Of a DNA stretch of 64,000 nucleotides, positions 43,601 to 52,659 are shown piece after piece (the first letter of the stretch is position 1; every line of letters starts with the position of its first letter). Made by a program: the position numbers and the translations under genes. The notes below the pieces were generated by a model. It did no database searches, had not been told where the DNA came from, and saw only the letters and a program-made list of their open reading frames with translations. Source of the DNA: Madurella fahalii (Eukaryota > Ascomycota > Sordariomycetes > Sordariales); NCBI GenBank assembly GCA_029876055.1, contig CM056879.1, positions 2,170,001 through 2,234,000 of the forward strand. The letters run 5' to 3'.

Positions 43601-43670
43601 CAAGGACGCCGAAGCTGTCACCAATATCGAGCACGAATTCCAGCATCTCTCGCACCGAGCGCCCGCCAGC
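37646..43670. promoter_or_regulatory. 6-kb gene desert between sugar transporter and Myb regulator
   Basis: No open frame has fungal coding bias or a recognisable domain on either strand. It holds the divergent promoters of the transporter and the Myb-like gene. A pyrimidine-rich block lies at 43240-43390, just after a TATA-like CTATAAG near 43220. From about 43225 to the Myb start codon I see no ATG, consistent with a leader of roughly 400 nt free of upstream ORFs. Other structure: a 20-bp tandem duplication with G runs (38913-38955) and a GT-rich stretch at 41229-41260. A long non-coding RNA cannot be excluded. Confidence 0.55.
38913..38955 (+). repeat. 20-bp tandem duplication ending in G runs
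   Basis: The unit AGCGAAGATGCTGGGGGGGG occurs twice (38913-38932, 38933-38952); the second G run extends to 11 G. It looks like a recent slippage duplication with quadruplex potential. Confidence 0.85.
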
Positions 43671-44750
43671 ATGTCTTATTATCAACCCCGGCAGCTGTCC
43701 GGGTTCTACCCAGATCTCACCTCGACCGGCGCCGGCCAAATCCCGATGCAGTCCTACGACCCATATGCGGTTGGTGCGGTGGCCCCTCTCCAAATCCCGA
43801 CGACCGGCACAGCGATGGGTGGTCCCGTGGGCGGACCCATGCCGACACAACACCGGGCATCATCAGGCGCGTGGAACCAGGATGACGATCGGACACTACT
43901 AGCGCTGCGAGCGATGGGCAAGAACTGGAACCAGATCCAAAGGGAAGCCTTCCCGGGCAAGACGGGCAACGCTTGCCGGAAACGGCACGAGCGGCTGATG
44001 GAGCGCCGCGGCCAAAACGACTTTGACAACCGCAAGCTGGAGCGTCTCTGCAAGGAGTACATGAGCATGCGCAAGGAGATCTGGCAGCCGCTTGCCTCGC
44101 GGTGCGGCGAGAAATGGAACGTTGTCGAGATGCAGGTGTGTTTTTAGCGACCCATCCCCATTCAAACCATACACATAACCCACAAACACTAACCTCGCCC
44201 GGCCTCCCAGTGCATGTCCAACGGTCTCAAGAACATCCAATCCCACGCCCGCGCGCACGCGCGGCGCGAGCGCCTCGAGTCCGGCCAGCCGCTCACGGGC
44301 TACGATGACGACAGCGGCCTCGGCGGGCTGACGCCCATCGACGACGTCGACGTTGGCGACCAGAGCTACAGCAGCCCCGAGACGGGCGGCGCCCATTCCA
44401 CCCCCGGCGGCAGCTCCGGCTCGGGCGGCTCCGGGGGCAGCAGCGCGGCCGCCTCGTTCGCCACCCACCTGCAACACCACGGCCAGGCCGTCGCCGGGTA
44501 TGCCACCTACGGCGGGTACCACCAACCCACACACCACCACCACCACGGGCACGGGTACAGCAATAGCGTCTCGAGCACCGGCACGGCCCCCGGCGGGGGG
44601 TACGGCGGGAGCGGCGCCGGGGGCGGTTCCTCGAGCACGGGGACAAGTCCGTACCTCGGGCACGGGAACCGCCTGCCCAGTGTCGGGGATATGGGGATTG
44701 ACGCTATGCTCAATCGAGGCCCCGGGGGTGCAGGGAACGGGCAGGTATAA
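43671..44750 (+). CDS. Myb/SANT-like DNA-binding regulator
   Basis: Exons 43671-44135 and 44211-44750 give 334 aa; the 75-nt intron has GTGTGT donor, CACTAACC branch and CCCAG acceptor. A Myb/SANT repeat lies at about residues 65-113: spaced Trp residues in SGAWNQDDDRTLLALRAMGKNW, then FPGKTGNACRKRHERLMERR, whose basic recognition helix should contact DNA. A second, weaker helical repeat follows at about 120-172, with Trp in IWQPLASRCGEKWNVVEMQ and the basic end HARAHARRER. The C-terminal half is Gly/Ser/His-rich and disordered, with a run of His (THHHHHGHGH). Nuclear transcription factor is a family inference; targets are unknown. The 6-kb upstream region and long leader resemble those of tightly controlled developmental regulators. 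Confidence 0.88.
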
Positions 44751-46370
44751 CGTTCCCTCTTTTACTTCGTTTTCTGTCTTAAACCCCCCATCGGTCTGTT
44801 CTACTACGCTACACTACGCTGCCGTCCTTAATACCCCCTCCTGTCTCTTTACGTTATTCTTTTTTTTTTTTTTTTCTCTTTTGTTCTACCTGGCTTTTTG
44901 GCGGTTGGGAAGCGAGCATCATGACGGCTACATCATTGCTGAGAAAGCAAAGCCTGCTTGGGAGGCGGGGAGGACTGTAAGCCAAAAAAAGAAAAGAGAA
45001 AAATGGCGTTCGCGGCGTCGGGGCATGGGTTGGTGGGGGCATAAGCGGATAGCATTGTTTCCGTCTATCGGGGGAGATGGGATACTCTTTCGGCATGTTT
45101 TGTCATGTATCACCAAATTTTCTTTCTTTTTTCTCATTTTTCTTTATTTTCCTTTTGTTACGAGGAACCATGGCGTTGATAGGAAGACTTGGAGTTTCGG
45201 GCATTGTTGTCTCTATCGGAGTTTTTGCTTTGGTTGGGTGGGTTGGGTTTGCCGGAGGCGTGGGTCGCCGGGTCGAAACAGGACCGGCCCGCCTCTAAAC
45301 AGAGAATTGCTCTTATTTTTATCATCACTTTTGTGTGTCTCCCGATCTGTCTGGTTTTACGAACTCTCCTTTGTTTACTGCTTGTTTCACAGCATGACGT
45401 GTCTACCTTATAGATGGGTCAAGGCACCGGAAAAGACTTAGCTAATTGCGCGGAGAGCATTGGAGCCTGCCGTGATCCTTTCTCTTATTTCCTCATGATC
45501 AGTTAACGTCAGCATTCGCTTTTGTGATGAGGAGGCTGAGGCTTAGGCTTGATGGGGTGTGAGGCAAGGGCACAGCATTGTTGGTACGAGGTTGAGTTCC
45601 TGTCAAATTCTTTGCCGTGGCGGCACAGTACCGAGGAGGGACGTGTGGTTGGATTATCGTGGCCATGGTATGTATCAGGGAGGCGGTGGCCATGATTGGC
45701 TGTTTATGTACGAGCAACTTGGGATGAATAATAATAATTCATGATTTTGGCCCCCAAAGCTGTAAGGTCCTTTGCGGTTGTGTGGGTTGGACGAGGTGAA
45801 GGAGTTGTCCCTTCTATCTGGCGACGGCGATGGCAGCGGCGTGCAGAACTTGGTGCAACGCGCAATTTTCCTTCGGCGAGCTGTGAGCCCGATCTAGCTC
45901 CCGGCGGTCTGGGTACGAATGGGACCCGCATGGGAGCAGATGTCATGAGGATTCGTGGTGCGGATGGCGTAGGTAGTACTAGTCCCGAGCCGGGCTGCGC
46001 AGGATTGACCCCTGCGGTGCTGGGCCAGAATTTTGGAGACGCTTAATTGTAGAAACCGAGCTATTACAAAGTTACTAAGCTGCAAAGGAAGCTTTGGATG
46101 CTAGTGGATTATTATTGTGCTCACTTCAGGAAAAGTGAAAATGCGTTGAAACCTCCCCACTTCCGGCCAACATGCCATGGCCACGGTGTGGGATCCGCAG
46201 AGATAGAGTTCTGACATGCGCGGAGGTTTTGCACCGGAGTAACGAAATCTTACTGTATTCTCCTACAGATCTATGTTGTACAGGGCACAAAAAAAGATTG
46301 TTAAACATACCACGAATCTCCGGGCGGCGCATTGTTTGGTTACATAACCACGGGCCTTGGCCGGAAAATA
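44751..46370. other. convergent intergenic region
   Basis: 3' flanks of the Myb-like gene and COX10. A T run (about 44862-44876) and other T-rich stretches to 45150 suit the Myb 3' untranslated region. Frames seen here have no coding bias. Confidence 0.55.
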
Positions 46371-47957
46371 TCAGCGGACCCGCACCGACCCCGCACCGAC
46401 CCGGGACTCAGGCCCCACTCCCGCTCCGGGTCCAGCGCCGGCTTCCTCGGCCCACTCGGCATCATCATCGTCGTCAAACTCGTCCTGTTCAATGGGCTCA
46501 CCCGCGATGCTCCTCCACACCCTCGTCCACATCCCCTTCTTTTGCGCGAGCGCTAGCACCATGATAACGGGCAAATGCCACACGCTGGCCCAAAACAGGC
46601 CCCTGGCGCTGCCCTTGTGGCCCTCATGCTTCCAGAACTTGACCGCCTCCCGGATCAACCACAGATTGGCCGGCAGACTCGTCACGGCAAAACTCCACTC
46701 GGTCACGCCCGCGGCGCACAGGCCCAGGCAGAGCGGCACGAAAACAAGGCTGTACCGCAGCGCGACGCGCGCGTTCCGGGCCGGGTTCACCCAGCAGAGC
46801 ATCCTCAGGCCGGCGGCCTTGTACTCGTCGCGGATGCCCCACGAGAGGGGCATGAAGTGGGGGAACTGCCAGGCGAACAGCAGGCCGGCGAAGAGCCAGC
46901 CGCCGAGGCTGGAGCCGTCGGCGGCGAAGAGCAGCTCGCGCCAGGTGCCGTCGGCGACGGCGCTCTCTCCGGCGGCGGCGGCCCAGCCCATCAGCGGCGG
47001 GATGCCGCCCACGACGGCGCCGACCCACGTGTTGACCGCCGAGACGCGCTTGAGCGGGGTGTAGGCGCCCGCGTACAGCGCGATGTTGGCCGCGCCCAGG
47101 AAGGCCACCGTCGGGTTCACCCCGACGTACAGCGCCGCCGTGCCCGCCGCGCCGCACCCGACGGCGAACAGCACGGCCGCCCGCGTGGTCAGCAGCCGAC
47201 GGACCAGGGGCCGCGTCCGCGTCCGCGACATCTTGGCGTCCGTGTCGGGCTCGTAGAGCATGTTGAGGGCGTTGGCGGCCGCCGAGCAGAGCGTCGTCCC
47301 CGTCGTGAGGAAGAGGAGGGTCAAGGGCGAGAGCGACGGCGCGGTGGCTGCCAGGGCGTCCGAGGAGAGGAAGGCGGGGACCGGGTAGAGCGCGTAGGGC
47401 ACCATGGCGGAGAGGACGACGAGGACGGTGAGGCGCGGTTTGGAGAGCGAGAGGAGGGCCGAGAGCTTGCGGCGGAGCGAGTCGGCTGGATGCGACGCCG
47501 CGTTGTTGGCGAGGAGGGCCGAAGCATCGGGGGGAAGGGAGCTGGCCATGGAGTTGGTAGGGGATTCTGAGTGCTGGGCGGCCGCATTGGCGGCGGCATT
47601 TCGTCTCGCGGCTTGTCGCCGGCGGTGCGGCAGGAGGGTATTGTCGGCTGTTGCTGTGGCCCCGGCCGCCGGAGCCGGGGCGTCACCCGGCGTGGGCGCA
47701 ACTACTGATGTGCCATTGGAGCGGGCGAGGAGGCTGTTAGAGAGAAAGTAGCCGGCCCGGAACCGGTGCCGAAGAGAAACGGGTGCCGCCGGCGCTGCGA
47801 CGGCAGAGGCAGGGGCGCGCAGCAGTGCCGGCTTGGAAAAGAACCTCTGTGACGTGGGTGACGGTTCGGCCCGGCGCAGTGCACGTCGCGTGCATTGCCA
47901 GCACACGTTCTCGAAAACGCCCGGCCGGGGTGCGATGCTGGATATTGGCGGCCGCAT
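46371..47957 (-). CDS. cox10: COX10, protoheme IX farnesyltransferase
   Basis: Converts heme b to heme o by farnesylation, the first step of heme a synthesis for cytochrome c oxidase, in the mitochondrial inner membrane. 528 aa from ATG at 47957; the frame reaches further up only through non-ATG codons. The first 80 residues are Arg/Ala/Ser-rich (presequence), and an Ala/Pro-rich spacer to about 160 follows. The UbiA-family prenyltransferase core starts at KPRLTVLVVLSAMVPYAL. The polyprenyl-diphosphate Mg-binding motif is NMLYEPDTDAKMSRTRTRPL (Asn232 onward). The second conserved loop is YTPLKRVSAVNTWVGAVVGG, and PHFMPLSW follows. Around eight membrane segments are visible. The tail is acidic (EFDDDDDAEWAEE) then Gly/Pro-rich. 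No intron. The opposite strand has a 331-codon open frame that is only a shadow. Confidence 0.95.
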   Translation of the reverse strand: MRPPISSIAPRPGVFENVCWQCTRRALRRAEPSPTSQRFFSKPALLRAPASAVAAPAAPVSLRHRFRAGYFLSNSLLARSNGTSVVAPTPGDAPAPAAGATATADNTLLPHRRRQAARRNAAANAAAQHSESPTNSMASSLPPDASALLANNAASHPADSLRRKLSALLSLSKPRLTVLVVLSAMVPYALYPVPAFLSSDALAATAPSLSPLTLLFLTTGTTLCSAAANALNMLYEPDTDAKMSRTRTRPLVRRLLTTRAAVLFAVGCGAAGTAALYVGVNPTVAFLGAANIALYAGAYTPLKRVSAVNTWVGAVVGGIPPLMGWAAAAGESAVADGTWRELLFAADGSSLGGWLFAGLLFAWQFPHFMPLSWGIRDEYKAAGLRMLCWVNPARNARVALRYSLVFVPLCLGLCAAGVTEWSFAVTSLPANLWLIREAVKFWKHEGHKGSARGLFWASVWHLPVIMVLALAQKKGMWTRVWRSIAGEPIEQDEFDDDDDAEWAEEAGAGPGAGVGPESRVGAGSVRVR

Positions 47958-49220
47958 CGTCGGTTTCCGTTTAGGTGCCGGCCCGCATCTCCATCGCCGC
48001 TCGTCAATTGGCTTTTGGAGGGTTGGTCGGGTTTCGCTGAAGCTCCTTTGCTCGTTTTTTGGGTCCAACGTGATTGGCGTGGCAGCTGCTGCCGCTCTAT
48101 GTGGCTTGGCATGTCGGTATGTGGCTGGTGCTCTGTTGGGGCTCCACAGTGACGTCGCAGCGACCAGGCCGTGACGGGATTGACAAGGGTGAATCCAGCA
48201 GCCCACCAGAAGCTCTGGCCCATCAGAACCACCCGCTGGAATTTGGAATACATCAAAGACTTGCATGACACTCTCGGTGACGCGGCAGAAACAGCCATGG
48301 GAAACCACGTGGTGTCTTCATCAAACTCTGCAAGCGCGCGTTCGAAGCGCCGACGGCTCCCTCAGCGGCTAAGGTACACGGGTTTATCCCCCTAGCCCCA
48401 AGTTCCCATGACAGCGTCTACGCCGCCAATGGCATCGGGCCTGCTTCGTAATTTCGGTCGCTCTCTGACAGCCGAACTTTCAAGGGCGCGCAGATTACAT
48501 TGCGCGGTTCATCTGGTTTCGTCTCAACAACCGCGCGCCCTGTTTTGCATTTTTCAAGGGAATGCAAGTCTGAGCTTGGCTGGTGTTGTTCGGTGCCAGC
48601 CAAGCTCAGAATCGTCACTCCATTCACACCTCCATGGCCTCGATGGACGGCTAGTGCAAAGCTTAGCTTTGGCCCCAAACCTAGGCGGCTTGCGGATCGA
48701 TCGCGGAGGCCACAGGACGCGGCCAACGGGATCTATGTAACGTGAGCAGGGGTATGATTCCCATGTGCGTCGAGAGCTGGCATTGTCGAAATTTCGGGAT
48801 TATGACCCCCGAGGTGTCCGTGGAACTGCGAGGGTCAGCAGTCCGAGGAAAGGTGCAGAAGTGCTGCAGATTTCCGATCAGCCACTCGTGTAACGGCAAA
48901 CTACCCCAAACGGAACCTAGGATGGCTGGGTTGCCAAAAGAGAAGTCTTTTAATTACTACTTGAGATGATCTCCTACCCTATTGCTTTTCCCGGGACCAG
49001 CTCGCCGAGCTCGCCAAGGCCGTCACCGGTGCTCCGTCACTGGCCCCACCCGGCCCGCTCTTCTTCAACCGACGATAGGCCCCGAGGGCGTGCCTTGCTG
49101 CGGGACACCATCATTTGGAAGATCACTCCATGTCTGTGGGCAAATATGTAGTCGAGCCTCTGAACTTGCTTCTTGCATAGCGTAGGAACTTATGTTGAGC
49201 TGTCACTACATGATTTTGAA
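47958..49220. promoter_or_regulatory. divergent region, COX10 / transaldolase-like gene
   Basis: Contains the two promoters and no supported gene. A perfect 15-bp inverted repeat with a 12-base loop occupies 48569-48610, about 610 bases upstream of each start codon. Confidence 0.5.
48569..48610. repeat. perfect 15-bp inverted repeat (hairpin)
   Basis: Arms 48569-48583 (TCTGAGCTTGGCTGG) and 48596-48610 are exact reverse complements; the loop is TGTTGTTCGGTG. The arms are not simple sequence. Either strand could form the stem. No T run follows on the + strand, and it is far from any gene end, so a transcription terminator is unlikely. Confidence 0.9.
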
Positions 49221-50698
49221 ATGGCCAGCCTGCTAGATCAGTTGCGGACATTGAGCGCAGTGGACTGTGACACGCTCGATGTTGAAGGCAAGTCGCCTTA
49301 GACAGACCTAGTTGCTTCGCATCTGACTTCCTGCAGTAGCCAAGAAGCTGGGGCCTTTTGTCGATTGCACGTCGAACCAGGTCGGTGCAATGACATGGAA
49401 AGGAGCGATCCTTGATTCCTTGGTGCTGACTCGGTGCCACCCGTCTAGGCCATTGCCTTTGCTGAGCTGAGCAAAGTCGACAACGATGGGACTCCCTTGC
49501 ACCAGCAGTTAATCCTCGAGTCAATCAAACTCGCGCATTGGCAGTTTGGCAAGCAGTCGGATGCAACGCTCGAGGAACTTGCCGTCGAATTGATGGTGCG
49601 TCGCTACCCATTGTCGAACCATGACCATGTGAAGATACCAACGCGGTTAACAGATGGTCGGCCTCTCCCTACGCTTCGCCCCTCATACGACCGGCTACCT
49701 CCATGTCCAGACAAATCCAATTCGAGCGTATTCGACGCAAAAGACTGTTAAGAACGCCGAGAGTTAGATAGCGGAGAAGCCTTGTAGCTCTAACGCTCGC
49801 TGACATGTCACCCAGGAATAGTATCACACTTCAAGCAGCTCGCACCAGAGTTCGACGCCAGCCGTATCTGCATTAAGATCCCCTCCACTTGGGAAGGATT
49901 GCAAGCCTGCCGCGAGCTCGAGAAGCGAGGAATTTCCACTCTCGCAACAACCGTCTTTGGACCGGAGCAGGCTGTGCTGGCGGCTGACGTAGGGTGCACG
50001 TATATCGCGCCCTATGTCAACGAGCTACGCGTGCACTTTGATCCGAGGTACGTTGCCTAGGAATCAATCCCTCTTAACCTATCCATCCATCTACTCTTTT
50101 TCTTCATTCGAAATACCATCATCAGGTCGCACATACCCCTCGTTTAATGCACGTGACAAGTTTTGATGTCTACTGTGTATTGTTTATCTTCTCAAACTTG
50201 CACCAACAACAAAAAAGCTAAGAGCGGCACAGCTACACCGACACCAGGCCAGCGCTCCTCCTCTGTGGCGCGGCACAGCGGTATATGGAATCGAAGGGGA
50301 AGCGAACCCAGGTTGTCGCTGCGAGCTTGACCTCGATCGAGCAGGTCCTGCGGCTCGCCGGCGCGGTGCGACACATCACCGTGTCGGCGCCGCTGCTGGA
50401 AGAGCTAGCTGCTATTGACCTTGCCGGGTGGAAAGGCGGCGAGTTAATCGGGCAGGTTGGCAAGTCTACTGCTGGTTTAGGAGGCGGTGCCGGCGGCACG
50501 GAGTTGGGGGCCGAAAGTTGGGACAAGCTGGAACAGGTTGGGCGAGAGCAGACGCGCTGGCGGATGGCAGTTACCATGTCTGAGGCGGAATGCGAGAGAA
50601 AACAGCTGCAGGCGATTGTGATCTTTGTTGAGATGCAGGAGAAGTTGGAGGAGATGGTTCGCAAGGCGGATGTTGAGGTGCGAGCGGGATCGGCCTGA
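49221..50698 (+). CDS. divergent transaldolase-family protein
   Basis: Six exons rebuild an intact 354-aa protein: 49221-49287, 49337-49380, 49449-49595, 49654-49762, 49816-50047 and 50233-50698. Phases match at every join. Conserved blocks are MASLLDQLR, VDCDTLD, VDCTSNQAIA (in place of the classic D-A-T-T-N-P), VQTNPIRAYSTQKTV, RICIKIPSTWEGLQACRELE with the Schiff-base Lys, TLATTVFGPEQAVLAA, GCTYIAPYVNELRVHFD, VAASLTSIEQVLRLAG and a C-terminal QEKLEEMVRKADVEV. Classic transaldolase moves a dihydroxyacetone unit in the pentose phosphate pathway. This copy keeps the Lys but belongs to a fungal branch with altered active-site loops, so its substrate is uncertain. Intron 1 uses a GC donor (G|GCAAGT) with CTGAC branch and CAG acceptor. 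Intron 2 uses GTCGGT. Intron 5 is unusually long (185 nt). No premature stop appears in the spliced frame. Confidence 0.85.
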
Positions 50699-52659
50699 TG
50701 GTCTGAGCCACGGGCCGGTTCCGGGACGGGAAACATCGGCAGCCATGAAACGGGGCCGGAGTCGCCGGACACTGGCCCACCCGAGCCCTTGTTTCGAGCA
50801 TGCACTGCCCTGGTTGGACATTAGGCTCCCTAGTTCTACGGGGAACCGTACTACAAGCAAGGGGTCAGATCCCAACACGACGTTTATTTGCCTTCACATA
50901 AACACCTCCCAATCATTGCCCCATCCTTACTGAGCATGTGCCTCTCCGATACCTGCTTTGGTAAGATGAAGGGGATATGCAGGCGAGCACTGCCCATCAG
51001 GGGAGGCCCGCTGTGCCGGGAGGGAATCAAAAAATCCTCCGGCATATCAAGAGAAGAATTGTGGAAGTTTTGGATGCATTACATGAACCCCGACGGAAAG
51101 AAGGCTTCCTCCAACGGTAGGCGGGAGGCGCATTATCTCCAGGTTAGTAATGGGCGACTTTGACAGGCAGCTAAGCTTGTTTTCCGTGCCGCAGGGAAGC
51201 AGTCGTGAATTCTATTTCACCTAGAGTCTGATTCGGCAAATCCGGTTATGTCGTTGGCAACCTGAAGCTAAGCGAGAACTGGGCAACAGGTCGCACGAAG
51301 TTTACGGTGAGTTTTGAGAGCCTCATGTTATTCCATGCAACGTCTAAACCACAAACGGTTATAAGATGCTGTCACTAAATTCAGACATTTTTCCACTTGC
51401 TGTATCTACTATCAGAATCAGGCCCTGCTGTCTAAGTGCTATTTTGAGTGACGCTAACTACGGCGTTTCTCCGGCGGTGATATGCAGGACAAGGGCATAC
51501 GAGGGACGATAATCAGTCTCATAATGCCATTAACAAGTTAAGCAGGCTGTGGGTTGCACTGAAGGTGCAGTCGTGTTTGTAACATGCCTCGGGTAGAGGA
51601 AGTATGACAGGGAGCCGACCGGGGTGTGCATATAAGTCTTCGAATCAGGTTTGATAGCGGGCATGTGAATCATGCTCTTCGTAACTTCGATTCATCTGGG
51701 TGAGTTAATCGACGGTGGAAGTTGCGAGGTATACGGTCAACTACCAGATGCCAAGTTCACGGAGCAGGACGAAGAAAGGAACAAAAACATAAAAAATAAA
51801 ATAAAATAAAAAAAGAGCAGGTAGTGAATAGCGAGAAGCTATAACTCGGTAATGCTATTGGACTGTTAACGACAGTTAATACCATGTACGCAGCTTGAAG
51901 CGGCTGCTGGCATATGCCCCCCCAAGCAAGAGATACGCTGAGGCTGATTAATACAATAATCAGGGTAATCAACGGGCGATCCTCACCTCAATCTATGCAT
52001 AAAGATTTACCTATAGACCCGTGCAGAGGCTGTCTGCCAGTCAGTCACATCCCGTGTCAAGGATGGGCAACCTCAAAGTAAGCGACAAACTACGGGCAAG
52101 TAATATTGTCCTTTCCACACTAGAAAGAGGTTGAAACAGGTACTACACATCCGTTCCTTGGATATGGCACGTCCTGCAGAGACAAATACCCAGAAGCTTA
52201 TTCGCGAGCCGCATTCCACACACCAAGATGTATCAAGGACAACAGTCGCGAGTTATCGAGATATCACACCCTAACAGCGTAAGAGCAAAGGACACTTGCA
52301 TCATGGTGGTGACATTCCATTACTATACACCCCCACCCCCTCGAAGAAAAATTAGAAATAACTATACATCCGGCAAACAAAGCAAACCCGAGTCCTGAAA
52401 CACCGCTGCACCATGAAACCCTTCCAGTCCATGAATGAACCACCCGATGAATGGTCCGTGATGTTGCGTACTGAGTAGACGGTATTAGTCCCCCATCGCA
52501 GATCTGTCCAACGCCAAAACACCCCAACCCAACCACGGCCCGTCCCGCTCACGGGGGGTAAGTGAACGAGCAAAAGCGGTAGGTATGCAAAACCAGCCCA
52601 ACCCAACCCAGAATAAGGCAACGCCCTTTCAGAGCAGACAGACAGAGAGAACACATCCC
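50699..52659. other. 2-kb convergent intergenic region
   Basis: Between the 3' ends of the transaldolase-like and kinesin genes. A 75-codon frame from ATG at 50936 contains GISREELWKFWMHYMNPDGK, faintly like the start of an EthD-type dimeric alpha-beta barrel, but nothing else supports a gene. A pentanucleotide AAAAT run lies at 51788-51810. The rest is AT-richer than average with no coding bias. Confidence 0.45.

Noticed and set aside
44353..45441. 362-codon plus-strand frame beyond the Myb gene
   Set aside because: First part is the Myb gene in another frame and the rest is T-rich 3' flank without coding bias.
46575..47570. 331-codon plus-strand open frame
   Set aside because: Antisense shadow of COX10; composition (Arg, Gly, Pro, Ala) follows from G/C third positions of the real gene.
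50936..51163. 75-codon frame with an EthD-like phrase
   Set aside because: Similarity is a faint impression over about 20 residues, and no continuation was found on either side.
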